Below are positions 13,736 to 21,670 of a DNA stretch of 24,015 bases, in pieces; the first letter of the stretch is position 1, and the number at the start of each line of letters is the position of its first letter. The DNA is from Planctomycetota bacterium (GTDB lineage Bacteria > Planctomycetota > Planctomycetia > Pirellulales > Thermoguttaceae). Where the stretch lies: assembly GCA_021784975.1 (NCBI GenBank), contig JAJYGU010000344.1, forward strand, positions 1-24,015, given 5' to 3'. The notes beneath the pieces were generated by a model. The model searched no databases. It saw only the letters and a list, made by a program, of their open reading frames with translations, and was not told where the DNA came from. The position numbers were made by a program, and so were the translations under genes.

Positions 13736-14566
13736 ATGCCCGACCTCGCCCCGCCGCTTGCCGAAAAACGCGACCGCCTGCTGGCCGAGTTGCACAGCTA
13801 CGGCAGTTGCGCGGTGGCCTTTTCCGGCGGGCTGGACAGCACCGTGCTGGCCAAGGCGGCCCAGCTTGCCTTGGGCGATCAGGCGGTGGCGGTGACCGGC
13901 GTCAGCCCCAGCCTGGCTGGTGGCGAGTTGGCGGAAGCTGAGCAGCTCGCCCGACTCATCGGCATCCGTCTGGAGAAGATCGAAACCAACGAGCTCTCCA
14001 TTCCCGCCTATCAGGCCAACCAGCCCGATCGCTGCTACCACTGCAAGATCGAGCTGTTTTCGCAAGTCGAGCAGTTGGCGGCCCGGCTTCAGGTGGCGGT
14101 AGTGGCCGACGGCAGCAATCTGGACGATCGCGGCGACTACCGGCCCGGCTTGCAAGCCGCACGGGAGCGCAAGGTCCGCAGTCCGTTGGCCGAATGTGGA
14201 CTTACCAAGGCGGAGATTCGCCAGTTGGCCGAGTTTTGGGGGTTGCCGTGTTGGAACAAGCCCGCCGCACCCTGCTTGAGCAGCCGCATTGCCTACGGCG
14301 AGCGAGTCACCCCGGAGCGGCTGGCGCTGGTGGGGGAGGCCGAGCGATTCCTGCGGGAGCAGGGTTTTCAGCCGCTGCGGGTCCGTTACCACAAGGGCGA
14401 TCTGGCGCGGATCGAGGTATCGGTCGAGCAACTGCCGCGACTGTTCGACGCCGACGTTCGCCGCCAGGTGATCGAGCGGCTGAAATCGCTCGGATTCAAG
14501 TACGTTTCGCTCGACCTGGAAGGCTTCCGCAGCGGCAGCCTGAACGCCGTGCTTCGCTCGGAATGA
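13736..14566 (+). CDS. larE: Nickel-pincer cofactor biosynthesis sulfur transferase LarE
   Basis: An ATP-using PP-loop enzyme that inserts sulfur into the LarB product to give the dithio-acid that LarC loads with nickel. The 276-residue protein has the PP-loop SGGLDST (30-36), GVSPSLAGGELAEAEQLA (55-72), RCYHCK with Cys100 and Cys103, ADGSNLDDRGDYRPG (124-138), and NKPAAPCLSSRIAYG (174-188) with Cys180. Cys180 lies where the sacrificial Cys of the Lactobacillus enzyme is found. Together with Cys100 and Cys103 it could instead hold an iron-sulfur cluster, as reported for three-Cys LarE proteins. The length is usual. The ATG at 13736 has only a weak AGG upstream. It ends 10 bases from the stop of a convergent kinase gene. 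LarB is at 4005-4862. Confidence 0.94.
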   Translation: MPDLAPPLAEKRDRLLAELHSYGSCAVAFSGGLDSTVLAKAAQLALGDQAVAVTGVSPSLAGGELAEAEQLARLIGIRLEKIETNELSIPAYQANQPDRCYHCKIELFSQVEQLAARLQVAVVADGSNLDDRGDYRPGLQAARERKVRSPLAECGLTKAEIRQLAEFWGLPCWNKPAAPCLSSRIAYGERVTPERLALVGEAERFLREQGFQPLRVRYHKGDLARIEVSVEQLPRLFDADVRRQVIERLKSLGFKYVSLDLEGFRSGSLNAVLRSE

Positions 14567-14576
14567 CGTGGTATCG

Positions 14577-16148
14577 TCAGAATTTCCAAGTCAACCAGGC
14601 GATGATCGCCAACAAGATGACCGCCAGTGCGCCGCCCACCGCGACCACGGCCCAAAACCACTTGTTGACGTTGTCGGCCTTGCGGGGAATGAGATGAGGC
14701 GCGAGTTCCTCTCCCTTCAGAGACGAGGGGCTGCGGACTCGGGAGATCGCGGAAGGCAGCTCATCGTCGATCACGTACTCGGAAGCCGGGCTCTGCAACC
14801 GCTCGGCCACCGGCAGGGTCCGCTTGCCACTGCCGCCGGAAGCCTTCGCAGGGCTGCCCGTCCCCGGGCCTTTTACCGTCGGCCTCAGCAGGTCGGACGA
14901 GGTGTCGATGAACGACGGCGACCCGTCGGCCATGACGGGCGATCGCCGCGGCGTCCCGCCCTCCACCACGCGATGGCGAACCACATTGCCGCCCTTGGCG
15001 GGCCTTCGCACGCCCGAGGGCGATTCTCGCTCCGCGGTGGCCTCGTTCGACACCACCCCCACCAGCCTGGCCGATGAGGCGCTGCTGCCGACGCTCGAGC
15101 CGGTAGCATGGCCATGCGCCACTTGCCAGATGGTCAAGGCTCGCGCCAACTCGGCGGCCGACTGGTAGCGCTGCTGCGGTTTTTTGGCCATCATCTTCGC
15201 GCAGATCTCCAACAGATCGGCAGGCGCATCGGGGCGATCGTCCAGGATGCTCGGCGGCGTCTCCTTCTGGTGCATCATCAGCCGTTGCGGCAGGGTGCCC
15301 TTGGGAAAGGGAGGGTGCCCGGTCAGCATGAAGTACAAGGAGCACCCCAAGCCGTAGATGTCGGCCCGGCAGTCGACCCGGTGGCTGTCCACCGCCTGCT
15401 CGGGAGGCAAGTAGTCGGCCGTTCCCAAGATGTTCTCGTCGTAAGCCACCGTCAGCGAGGCGGTCTTCTCGTCGGCGAACCGCGCCAGCCCCAGGTCGAG
15501 CACCTTGACGGTCTTCTTGTGATCGACCAGCAGATTGGCCGGTTTCACGTCGCGGTGGATCAAGCCGGCCTTGTGGGCGTGCGACAATCCTTCCGCGGCC
15601 TGGCGGGTGTAGTCGGCGGCGGTAGCGTAGTCCAGCGGGCCGTCCTCCTTGACAATCCGCTGCACGTCGCGGCCCTCGATGTATTCCATCACCAGATAAT
15701 GGACATTGCCGTCGTTATCGACGTCGTAGACCCGCACGATGTTGCGGTGATCGAGGGTGGCGGCCGCCTGGGCCTCGCGGTGGAAGCGGGCCAGGTAGGA
15801 GGTGTCGGCCACCCGGTTCTTCGGCAAGACCTTGATGGCCACCCGCCGCTGCATCAGCACGTGCTCGGCCAGGTAGACGCTGCTCATCCCGCCCGTGCCC
15901 AGGTGGTCGAGCAGCTTATACTTGCCGAGAAAGAAGCCCTTGTGGCGGCCCTCCAAGAGCCGATCGGCCTGCCAGCGGGTCAACAGTTTCGCCGCCACGA
16001 GCCGGTTGGCCATCTCTTCCGCCATCTCGATCGGCGGAGACCCGGCCTCCTGGCGGGCCGCCGATAAGACCGCGTTGAGCTGGTCTTTTTCCACCAACCC
16101 GCTGCTGCGGACCAGGTCGAGCAATGCGTCGGCCGTCAATTTGCCCAT
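14577..16148 (-). CDS. Planctomycete-type membrane-anchored Ser/Thr protein kinase
   Basis: A 523-residue kinase with a cytoplasmic catalytic domain and a C-terminal tail anchor. Residues 1-75 are a helical region with LVAAKLLTRWQADRLLEGRH followed by KGFFLGKYKLLDHLG, a pattern I know from planctomycete kinases. The kinase domain (76-340) has GTGGMSSVYLAEH, Lys106, HRDVKPANLL with Asp200, DLG in place of DFG (218-220) and PPEQ (248-251), so it should be active. Residues 345-490 are a Ser/Pro/Gly-rich linker, and 497-519 form one membrane helix with only a few residues after it. The start at 16148 lacks a strong ribosome site. It lies 92 bases after the aldo/keto reductase gene on the same strand and converges on larE. 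Its signal and substrates are unknown. Confidence 0.94.
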   Translation of the reverse strand: MGKLTADALLDLVRSSGLVEKDQLNAVLSAARQEAGSPPIEMAEEMANRLVAAKLLTRWQADRLLEGRHKGFFLGKYKLLDHLGTGGMSSVYLAEHVLMQRRVAIKVLPKNRVADTSYLARFHREAQAAATLDHRNIVRVYDVDNDGNVHYLVMEYIEGRDVQRIVKEDGPLDYATAADYTRQAAEGLSHAHKAGLIHRDVKPANLLVDHKKTVKVLDLGLARFADEKTASLTVAYDENILGTADYLPPEQAVDSHRVDCRADIYGLGCSLYFMLTGHPPFPKGTLPQRLMMHQKETPPSILDDRPDAPADLLEICAKMMAKKPQQRYQSAAELARALTIWQVAHGHATGSSVGSSASSARLVGVVSNEATAERESPSGVRRPAKGGNVVRHRVVEGGTPRRSPVMADGSPSFIDTSSDLLRPTVKGPGTGSPAKASGGSGKRTLPVAERLQSPASEYVIDDELPSAISRVRSPSSLKGEELAPHLIPRKADNVNKWFWAVVAVGGALAVILLAIIAWLTWKF

Positions 16149-16240
16149 GCTGCCGCCAGTAAAATGCCATGGCCCAGTAGCTCAATGATATCACGCCATA
16201 ACGGCAAATACCAGATACCAGTCCGCGGCGGTATACGTGC

Positions 16241-17281
16241 TCACCCTAGCCATTGCGGATGGTGGGTCGTCCCGTCGAAGCCCGTCCCGGTCTTGAAGGG
16301 CTCGTATCGCCCCTGGCTGGCAGCGGCGGCGGTGCGGCGCAATAAGGCCGCCATTTGCCCCGCATCGAGTGGCTTGAAGCGGCGGACGGCGTCGAGGTCT
16401 TGCCGCAACACCTGCATGCTGTCGATGCCCGTAATGACGGTCGAGGACGGCAGGCTCATGGCATAGTGCAGACATTCGGTCGGCGTCACCAGCCGGCTGC
16501 CGAGAATCACCCCGTTGCCCATCGACTTCATGCCTAGTACGCCGATCTGCTCTTTCACCAGCAAGGGGAGGACCTGTTGGCGAAAGCTGCGGAAATGGGC
16601 GTCCATGACATTCAAGGGCATCTGGACGGCATCGAAACGGAATTGGTGGCGGCCGGCCACCTCGAGCATTTTCAGATGGATCCGCGGGTCCTTATGGCCG
16701 GTGAAGCCGAGGAAACGGACTTTGCCGGCCTTCTGGGCCGCCACTGCCGCCTCGATGGCCCCGCCGGGCGCGAAAATTCGGTCCGGATCCTCCATGCGAA
16801 TGATCTCGTGGAATTGGAGCAGATCGAGGCGATCGGTCTCGAGCCGCTTGAGCGACTGGTCGATTTGCTCCGCGCCCGCCTGCCTGGTTCGGCCGTCGAT
16901 CTTGGTCATCAGAAAGACCTTCTGCCGATAACCGTCGCGGAGCGCCTGGCCCATGCGGACCTCGCTGGCGCCGCGGTTGTAGTCCCAGCAGTTGTCCATG
17001 AAGTTGATGCCCCGGTCGATGGCCGTGCGAATCAGGCGGATGCTGTCCTGCGGATCCTTCTGCCGCCCGATGTGGAATCCGCCCAGCCCCAGCAGCGAAA
17101 TCTGCTCGCCAGTCCGGCCGAGGGGACGATAGATCATCTCTCCGCGGCGCGGAGCGGGCTGGGCAGCCAACGCGATAGTCCCTGCCGGCTCATCGGCGGA
17201 GCAAGTCTTCAGCCAGTCCAACACCGAGTCGGCCGCCACGGGCGCGGCGACCGCCGCCTTCAAGAATAACCGGCGATGCAT
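16241..17281 (-). CDS. Aldo/keto reductase with Tat-like N-terminal leader
   Basis: An NADPH-type oxidoreductase of the AKR superfamily, 346 residues. The leader MHRRLFLKAAVAAPVAADSV has a twin-arginine pattern (RRLFLK) and a short hydrophobic part, suggesting export with bound cofactor. The core (50-300) begins IYRPLGRTGEQISLLGLGGF and has the tetrad Asp96, Tyr101 (DNCWDYNRGASE), Lys127 (MTKIDGR) and His158 (LQFHEI). GMKSMGNG and ITGIDSM form the phosphate-binding end. The ATG at 17281 has GGAGG 5 bases before it. It follows the HEAT-repeat gene by 43 bases and precedes a kinase gene, so the three may be co-transcribed. Tat-leader AKRs are frequent in planctomycetes; the substrate is not known. 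Confidence 0.92.
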   Translation of the reverse strand: MHRRLFLKAAVAAPVAADSVLDWLKTCSADEPAGTIALAAQPAPRRGEMIYRPLGRTGEQISLLGLGGFHIGRQKDPQDSIRLIRTAIDRGINFMDNCWDYNRGASEVRMGQALRDGYRQKVFLMTKIDGRTRQAGAEQIDQSLKRLETDRLDLLQFHEIIRMEDPDRIFAPGGAIEAAVAAQKAGKVRFLGFTGHKDPRIHLKMLEVAGRHQFRFDAVQMPLNVMDAHFRSFRQQVLPLLVKEQIGVLGMKSMGNGVILGSRLVTPTECLHYAMSLPSSTVITGIDSMQVLRQDLDAVRRFKPLDAGQMAALLRRTAAAASQGRYEPFKTGTGFDGTTHHPQWLG

Positions 17282-17324
17282 CTCAGCCTCCTATTGCTGG
17301 TCGGACTGGCTGGGGTCGCCAGCC

Positions 17325-17867
17325 TCACGAATCCAAATCGTAGAGTTTCAGCAATGCCCGATAGGCCGCCAGCGGCACGACGAGCTCGGGCTCCGAGGTC
17401 CGCAAGGCCCCGAGCACCGGCAAAAGGATCGGCCGCAGCCTTCGTCGCCAGGCCAAGGCGCGGCAGACGTGGCGGGCGCCCTCGCGAAAAGTGGGCGACT
17501 TCGCCCGCCGCAACAGGGTCGCCAGCACCGTTTCCAGTCCGTGTCGCCCCAAGGCGATCAGGGCTGCGCCGGCCACCCAGCGGACATCCGGCTCGCGATC
17601 TTCCAGGGCTTCGGCCAACGCACAAGCGGCCGTTGGATCCGCGATATCGCACAAGGCCTTAGCAGCTTCCCAACGTACATGTGCCACCCGGTCCGACAAC
17701 AGTGGCACTAGCAAAGGCACCGCCGGCTTGCCGATGCCTACCAGTGCCGCCCGGGCTCGCTCCCGCGCCACCGGGCTACGGCTTGCCAAGCTGGCCATCA
17801 AGCCGTTGATCCGGGCTTCAGTTCTTTCGACGACCTCCCTAGGGCGAGATTTCAACATCGCTGACAT
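17325..17867 (-). CDS. HEAT-repeat protein
   Basis: A 180-residue all-helical protein with three or four HEAT repeats, a scaffold for protein contacts. Repeats are visible at about 32-58 (ARERARAALVGIGKPAVPLL), 60-89 (AHVRWEAAKALCDIADPTAA) and 93-121 (PDVRWVAGAALIALGRHG), with a weaker one at 128-155. The frame is open upstream to 17927, but the ATG at 17867 is chosen because AGGAGG lies 10 bases before it and the repeat-free extension looks non-coding. No enzyme motif is present. It precedes the exported aldo/keto reductase gene by 43 bases and may be co-expressed with it. Confidence 0.82.
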   Translation of the reverse strand: MSAMLKSRPREVVERTEARINGLMASLASRSPVARERARAALVGIGKPAVPLLVPLLSDRVAHVRWEAAKALCDIADPTAACALAEALEDREPDVRWVAGAALIALGRHGLETVLATLLRRAKSPTFREGARHVCRALAWRRRLRPILLPVLGALRTSEPELVVPLAAYRALLKLYDLDS

Positions 17868-18165
17868 ACTAAGTATTCCTCCTCTCACGCAGTCTCCTCC
17901 TTGTCCCTGCCCACCCAGGCCGCGCACTCCAGGGTCGCTTTATTGCCCTTCATTATTCTACCCGCGACGGCAAGTGCATAAGCTTCGGCCCCATGGTTGT
18001 CGGCCAGCTCTCTCTCCGCGCAATCTGACACCTTCGCACGATGGCGCACTTTGCTGCCAACCCTGTCGTGCGCCGTTCCATCGCAAGGCTGCTTGCCAGC
18101 CTTATGGCCCAAAGGTACGATAGCAGTCTGGTTGTAGACCTCTTCGTGGGACACGGAGGTTAACG
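17868..18165. other. Divergent intergenic region with two inverted repeats
   Basis: It separates the HEAT-repeat gene (minus) from the methyltransferase gene (plus) and should hold both promoters. Visible are CGCACGA/TCGTGCG (18035-18041 and 18066-18072) and AAGGCTG-cttgc-CAGCCTT (18085-18103). A GTG-started frame of 89 codons covers much of it on the minus strand but lacks a ribosome site and resembles nothing I know. The plus-strand ribosome site ACGGAGG lies just before 18166. Confidence 0.4.
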
Positions 18166-19107
18166 ATGGCCTTGCAGGTTGACGTCCTGGTGAACCGGGA
18201 CTGTCTGGCCGGATTGAAGGAACTCAACTCCGGAGCGGTCGATTTGGCCTTCGCCGATCCGCCCTTCAACATCGGCTACGAGTACGACGCCTACGACGAC
18301 CGCCTGGAGAGCGAGAAATACCTCAACTGGTGCCGGCGATGGACCGGCGAAGTCGTGCGGGTATTGAAGCCCACCGGCACTTTTTGGCTGGCCATCGGCG
18401 ACGAATACGCCGCCGAGCTAAAGATTATGCTCCAGCAGGAGCACAAGCTGACCTGCCGCAGTTGGGTCGTCTGGTACTACACGTTTGGAGTGAACTGCAA
18501 GGCCAAGTTCAGCCGCTCCCACGCCCACTTGTTTCACATGGTCAAAGACCCCAAACGCTTCACCTTCGATACCTTGTCGATCCGTGTTCCCTCGGCGCGG
18601 CAGTTGGTCTACGGCGACGGACGAGCGAATCCGACCGGGCGTCTGCCCGACGATACGTGGATCTTGCGGCCGCAGGACCTGCCGGGAGGGTTTCAGCCGC
18701 ACGAAGACACCTGGTACTTCCCTCGCGTGTGCGGGACTTTCAAAGAGCGGACCGGCTGGCACGGCTGCCAGATGCCCGAACAATTGCTCGGGCGGATCAT
18801 CCGGGCGTGCAGCCGCGAGGGCGAGTTGGTGCTGGACCCCTTTGCCGGCAGCGGAACTACGTTGGCCGTGGCCAAGAAGCTCGGGCGACACTTTCTGGGC
18901 TTCGAGTTGTCGCCGGAATATTCGGCACGGGTGCGTCAGCGGCTGGCCCGTATCCAGCCGGGCGACCCGCTGGACGGGGCCGCCGAACCGCTGGTGAGCG
19001 CGCCCAACACCGCCAACGGCCGCCGGCTGGAAGAAGCGTCCGAGCCAGGCACGCGCAAGCGCCGCCGCCTCTCCAATGCGTCGCAGCCAACGCTGCCGGG
19101 GCTATAG
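18166..19107 (+). CDS. Site-specific DNA methyltransferase, beta-class N6/N4 type
   Basis: Transfers a methyl group from S-adenosylmethionine to adenine N6 or cytosine N4 in DNA. In the 313-residue protein the catalytic motif IV, DPPF (31-34), comes first and the cofactor motif I, DPFAGSGTT (224-232), near the C-terminus; this is the beta-class order. WYYTFGVNCKAKFSRSHAHL (103-122) and the PEQL helix (204-207) also fit. DPPF favours adenine but does not prove it. Residues 262-313 are a basic, low-complexity tail (GTRKRRRLSNASQP). The ATG at 18166 has GGAGG 7 bases upstream. No restriction enzyme gene is next to it, so it may be solitary. Three plus-strand genes follow closely. Confidence 0.92.
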   Translation: MALQVDVLVNRDCLAGLKELNSGAVDLAFADPPFNIGYEYDAYDDRLESEKYLNWCRRWTGEVVRVLKPTGTFWLAIGDEYAAELKIMLQQEHKLTCRSWVVWYYTFGVNCKAKFSRSHAHLFHMVKDPKRFTFDTLSIRVPSARQLVYGDGRANPTGRLPDDTWILRPQDLPGGFQPHEDTWYFPRVCGTFKERTGWHGCQMPEQLLGRIIRACSREGELVLDPFAGSGTTLAVAKKLGRHFLGFELSPEYSARVRQRLARIQPGDPLDGAAEPLVSAPNTANGRRLEEASEPGTRKRRRLSNASQPTLPGL

Positions 19108-19158
19108 ATGACTGCGGCCCATGATTGACCAGTTGCTTGCTGCTGTGCCGCTATCCAG

Positions 19159-19776
19159 ATGATCAACACTCGATACTTGGAACCGAGCGAGTTTATCGAC
19201 TTCGACCACCCGGAGGTCGCGCGCAAGGCGACAGAGCTTGCGGCCGGACGCCAAGCCGACGAAGACGTGGCCGAAAGGTGTTTCGAGTTCGTTCGGGATG
19301 AGGTCAAGCACAGTTGGGATTTTGAACTCGGCCCGGTTACGTGCAGGGCGTCGGACGTATTGATCCACGGCACCGGTTACTGCTACGCCAAGAGCCATCT
19401 GCTGGCCGCACTGCTGCGGGCCAACCGCATATCGGCCGGCCTGTGCTACCAGCGGCTATCGGTCGACGGCAACGGCCCTCCGTTCTCCTTGCACGGGCTG
19501 AACGCGGTGTTCCTCAAACGTTACGGCTGGTACAGAATCGACGCACGCGGCAACAAGCCCGGCGTCGAGGCCGCTTTCTGCCCGCCGGTCGAGAAACTGG
19601 CGTTCCCAATTGCTAATCAGGAGGAAGCCGACCTGCCCGAAATATGGGCCGAACCACTCAGCATAGTTGTCAAGTTGCTGACAGACAACGCCACGGTCGA
19701 GCAGGTTTATCGGAATCTTCCCGACGTTGACCTTGTTCGGCCAAGCCGTCCTTCCAGACAGACGAGTGGTAGCTAG
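19159..19776 (+). CDS. Transglutaminase-like (papain-fold) cysteine protease domain protein
   Basis: A 205-residue protein with the microbial transglutaminase-like fold. The Cys-His-Asp triad is visible: Cys75 in GTGYCYAKSHLLAALLR, His112 in HGLNAVFL and Asp128 in YRIDARG. Bacterial members are usually peptidases or amide hydrolases rather than cross-linkers, so the reaction is uncertain. No signal peptide or membrane helix is seen, so it is probably cytoplasmic. The ATG at 19159 has no clear ribosome site and lies 51 bases after the methyltransferase stop. A small gene starts 16 bases after its end, or overlaps it by 50 bases if the upstream ATG is used. Confidence 0.85.
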   Translation: MINTRYLEPSEFIDFDHPEVARKATELAAGRQADEDVAERCFEFVRDEVKHSWDFELGPVTCRASDVLIHGTGYCYAKSHLLAALLRANRISAGLCYQRLSVDGNGPPFSLHGLNAVFLKRYGWYRIDARGNKPGVEAAFCPPVEKLAFPIANQEEADLPEIWAEPLSIVVKLLTDNATVEQVYRNLPDVDLVRPSRPSRQTSGS

Positions 19777-19792
19777 GCGAAACATACCAGCA

Positions 19793-20029
19793 GTGACTAC
19801 GCGGACGAAGAATGAAAAGACGTTCGGCCAATGGGACGAGTTGCCCGGAGGGGGCCGCTGCTATCGGCTTGACGTGCCGGGCCGCCAAGGTTGGCTGGCA
19901 CGTTACTGCAAGGAAGTCGACGCCAGCGAAATGACGCTGCGATTTTGGCAGGAGATCTATGATGACCACGGCAACCCCATCGAAGTTCATGAGAAGTACC
20001 CCGTGGACAGGGGGCACAGGAAAGCATAG
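19793..20029 (+). CDS. Small hypothetical protein ending in a HEKYPVDRGHRK motif
   Basis: A 78-residue soluble protein if read from the GTG at 19793. An ATG at 19727 in the same frame would give 100 residues and overlap the preceding gene by 50 bases, but its extra residues copy another frame of that gene and look unnatural. Visible are WDELPGGGRCYRLDVPGRQG (14-33), ARYCKEVDASE (36-46) and EIYDDHGNPIEVHEKYPVDR (55-74). I recall similar short proteins with a conserved HEKYPVDxGHRK end in other bacteria, but know no function. It ends 9 bases before the next small gene, so the two form a tight pair. Confidence 0.65.
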   Translation: MTTRTKNEKTFGQWDELPGGGRCYRLDVPGRQGWLARYCKEVDASEMTLRFWQEIYDDHGNPIEVHEKYPVDRGHRKA

Positions 20030-20038
20030 GATGAGGAT

Positions 20039-20305
20039 ATGGTAATCACAAAGCATATCGTGGCAGACAAGCTTGCGGGTTACCTTCACCACCAAATCAC
20101 GCTGGCCCAGTTGGTGGACTGGGCAGAGAACGCGATGCTGGACGGCGATTTTTCGGAGCAGGACATCGGGGCCCTCTCGGCGGTCATTTCCCGCCTGGGG
20201 GTGGCCGACGTCCGTGCGTTTGGCTTGACATGGGAGGATTGTGAGCAGTTACTGCAACAGCTCGGCTATTCCGCCCGCGTAGATGTCGTGGTGGCGCGAT
20301 CCTGA
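20039..20305 (+). CDS. Small hypothetical protein, partner of the preceding gene
   Basis: An 88-residue, largely helical acidic protein starting MVITKHIVADKLAGYLHHQI, then LAQLVDWAENAMLDGDFSEQ (22-41), LSAVISRLGVADVRAFGLTW (46-65) and EDCEQLLQQLGY. The ATG at 20039 is preceded by AGGATGAGGAT. It follows the 78-residue gene by 9 bases and is almost certainly co-translated with it. Size and pairing resemble toxin-antitoxin or other two-part small modules, but no known toxin motif is present, so this is only a thought. A GC-rich stem that includes its stop codon may end the transcript. Confidence 0.7.
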   Translation: MVITKHIVADKLAGYLHHQITLAQLVDWAENAMLDGDFSEQDIGALSAVISRLGVADVRAFGLTWEDCEQLLQQLGYSARVDVVVARS

Positions 20306-20337
20306 CGCGGCGTGGCGGCCCCTCGGGGCCTGCGTCA
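20303..20337 (+). terminator. Possible terminator after the methyltransferase run
   Basis: TGACGC (20303-20308) pairs with GCGTCA (20332-20337), and inside lies GGCCCC-tc-GGGGCC (20317-20330). An 8-base bulge separates the two stems and only TTT follows, so strength is doubtful. Its place right at the end of the small gene and before an unrelated gene supports the role. Confidence 0.4.
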
Positions 20338-20418
20338 TTTCTTGGATAAGCGCCCAGTTTGCCGGGCACACGGATTCTCGAATCGCACCACGCGGCAACA
20401 GGTCAAGCGCGGACCACC

Positions 20419-21510
20419 ATGACCAGCGATGACATTCCGCTTGACAGGCCACCGTCCGCGTCCGCCTCGGTGCTCAAGTCCGCAGCAGTGCGTTTGCTTG
20501 TCTACGGTGGGCTGGGCCTGGCGGTGCTGATCTGCCTGGCCGATCTTCGTTCTCTCTTGCGGCGCGAACCGGTGGTTCATCCGTCGCTTGCGGAGCCGCC
20601 GTCCGCTGATCCCGGCTGGCCGCATCTTCGTGGGCCGCACTACGACGCGCACTCGGCCGAAACGGGGCTGGCCGACGCCTGGCCGGCCAAAGGTCCGCCG
20701 GTCCTGTGGAACCGCGAGATCGGCTGCGGCTACTCCGGCGTGATTGCCCACGGCAATTGCGTCTACACGCAGACTCAAACCCTGATGGAACAGAAGGTTT
20801 TGGCATTGGATGCCGATACGGGACAGGTGACCTGGGTGCATGGCTACGGCTGGCCCTATGACGCCGGCGGCATGTACCCTGGTCCGCGGGCGACGCCCAC
20901 CTGGTCCAACGGCCGTGTCTACTTTACCGCTCCCAACGGCGTGGTGAGATGCCTTCGCGCCGCTGATGGCCGGGCCCTCTGGTCGGTCGACCTCGCGCAG
21001 CGATTTGGCGCGCAGCTCACACCCTTCGGCTATGCCTGCTCGCCGCTGGTGGAAGACGGCAAGGTGTTCCTGCCGGTCGGCGGCGACGCATCGTTGGCGG
21101 CCTTGGATGCCGAGAACGGGGCAACGGTGTGGGCCTCCGGCAACATGCCGGTCTCTTATTGCTCGGCAATCCCTATTACCTTCCGCGGCAAGCGGCAAGT
21201 GGTGGCCTTTCTGCACAGCGAGCTGGCCGGTTTCGACCCGCGGAACGGTCGCCTGCTTTGGCGGCGCCCCTGCTCCCACGGCTACACCGAGCATGCCGCC
21301 TTCCCCTTGTACGCCGAGCCATATCTGCGGACCATGCAGCCCTTTCGCGCCGGCTCCGACCGGCTGTTCGGCAGCGCCCACGCCGGTGCATGCAATATGG
21401 CCTTCTGCGACGGCTCGGTCCACCAGATCAGCTACGGGATCGCCCCGGCCATCCACGCCGCCCTGGCCAACCGCAAGGACGGCAAGAAGATCGACGAGTC
21501 GATGTACTGA
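20419..21510 (+). CDS. PQQ-like propeller protein fused to an H-X9-DG (DUF1559-type) tail
   Basis: A 363-residue membrane-anchored protein. Residues 22-44 form a membrane helix and 65-312 hold PQQ/BamB-like propeller blades, with repeats such as KVLALDADTGQVTWV, GVVRCLRAADGRALWSV, SLAALDAENGATVWA and ELAGFDPRNGRLLW. The last 48 residues are different: LFGSAHAGACNMAFCDGSVH contains His321, nine residues, then Asp331-Gly332, the H-X9-DG motif that ends planctomycete DUF1559 pseudopilin-like proteins, and it continues to NRKDGKKID as in that family. The propeller stops short, with fewer blades than a closed ring needs. The protein looks like an in-frame fusion of two unrelated genes. The ATG at 20419 is chosen; an in-frame TTG at 20359 has no support. 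A G-rich repeat region follows. Confidence 0.85.
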   Translation: MTSDDIPLDRPPSASASVLKSAAVRLLVYGGLGLAVLICLADLRSLLRREPVVHPSLAEPPSADPGWPHLRGPHYDAHSAETGLADAWPAKGPPVLWNREIGCGYSGVIAHGNCVYTQTQTLMEQKVLALDADTGQVTWVHGYGWPYDAGGMYPGPRATPTWSNGRVYFTAPNGVVRCLRAADGRALWSVDLAQRFGAQLTPFGYACSPLVEDGKVFLPVGGDASLAALDAENGATVWASGNMPVSYCSAIPITFRGKRQVVAFLHSELAGFDPRNGRLLWRRPCSHGYTEHAAFPLYAEPYLRTMQPFRAGSDRLFGSAHAGACNMAFCDGSVHQISYGIAPAIHAALANRKDGKKIDESMY

Positions 21511-21514
21511 GACA

Positions 21515-21538
21515 GGGGGCAGGGATCAGGGGGCAGGG
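21515..21538. repeat. G-tract repeat able to form a G-quadruplex
   Basis: GGGGG-ca-GGG-atca-GGGGG-ca-GGG gives four G-tracts of three or more with loops of 2-4 bases, which meets the usual quadruplex pattern. Related GGTCAGGGGTCAGGGG units follow to about 21560. It starts 5 bases after the stop of the fused propeller gene. Confidence 0.65.
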
Positions 21539-21604
21539 ATCGGAGGTCAGGGGTCAGGGGCAACGTCGAACCGAGGTTGGTGGGCTCCTCTCGTGCCTAC
21601 GGCA

Positions 21605-21627
21605 CCCCGATAGCTGAGCTGTCGGGG
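21605..21627. repeat. CCCCGATAGC hairpin with a 3-base loop
   Basis: CCCCGATAGC (21605-21614) and GCTGTCGGGG (21618-21627) pair over 10 positions with one T-G pair around a TGA loop. The 3-base loop recalls the inner stems at 2100-2151 and 10628-10680. It lies in the gap between the fused propeller gene and the response regulator gene. Confidence 0.6.
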
Positions 21628-21670
21628 CTACCCATCGCGCCCGCCGTTCCGGCCAGTCAAACGAGATTCT

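Noticed and set aside
13466..14431. Minus-strand frame of 321 codons opposite larE
   Set aside because: LarE has intact PP-loop and Cys motifs. The opposite frame is its shadow and runs into repeat DNA.
15108..16067. Plus-strand frame of 319 codons opposite the second kinase
   Set aside because: The kinase motifs on the minus strand are complete; the opposite frame is low-complexity in character.
17885..18154. GTG-started 89-codon frame on the minus strand between the HEAT-repeat and methyltransferase genes
   Set aside because: There is no ribosome site, no recognisable family, and it overlaps the region where both divergent promoters must lie. It could still be real, but I cannot support it.
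19727..19792. Upstream ATG that would lengthen the 78-residue small protein to 100 residues
   Set aside because: It lies wholly within the end of the preceding gene, and the extra residues have no natural character. The GTG at 19793 removes the overlap, though its ribosome site is also weak.
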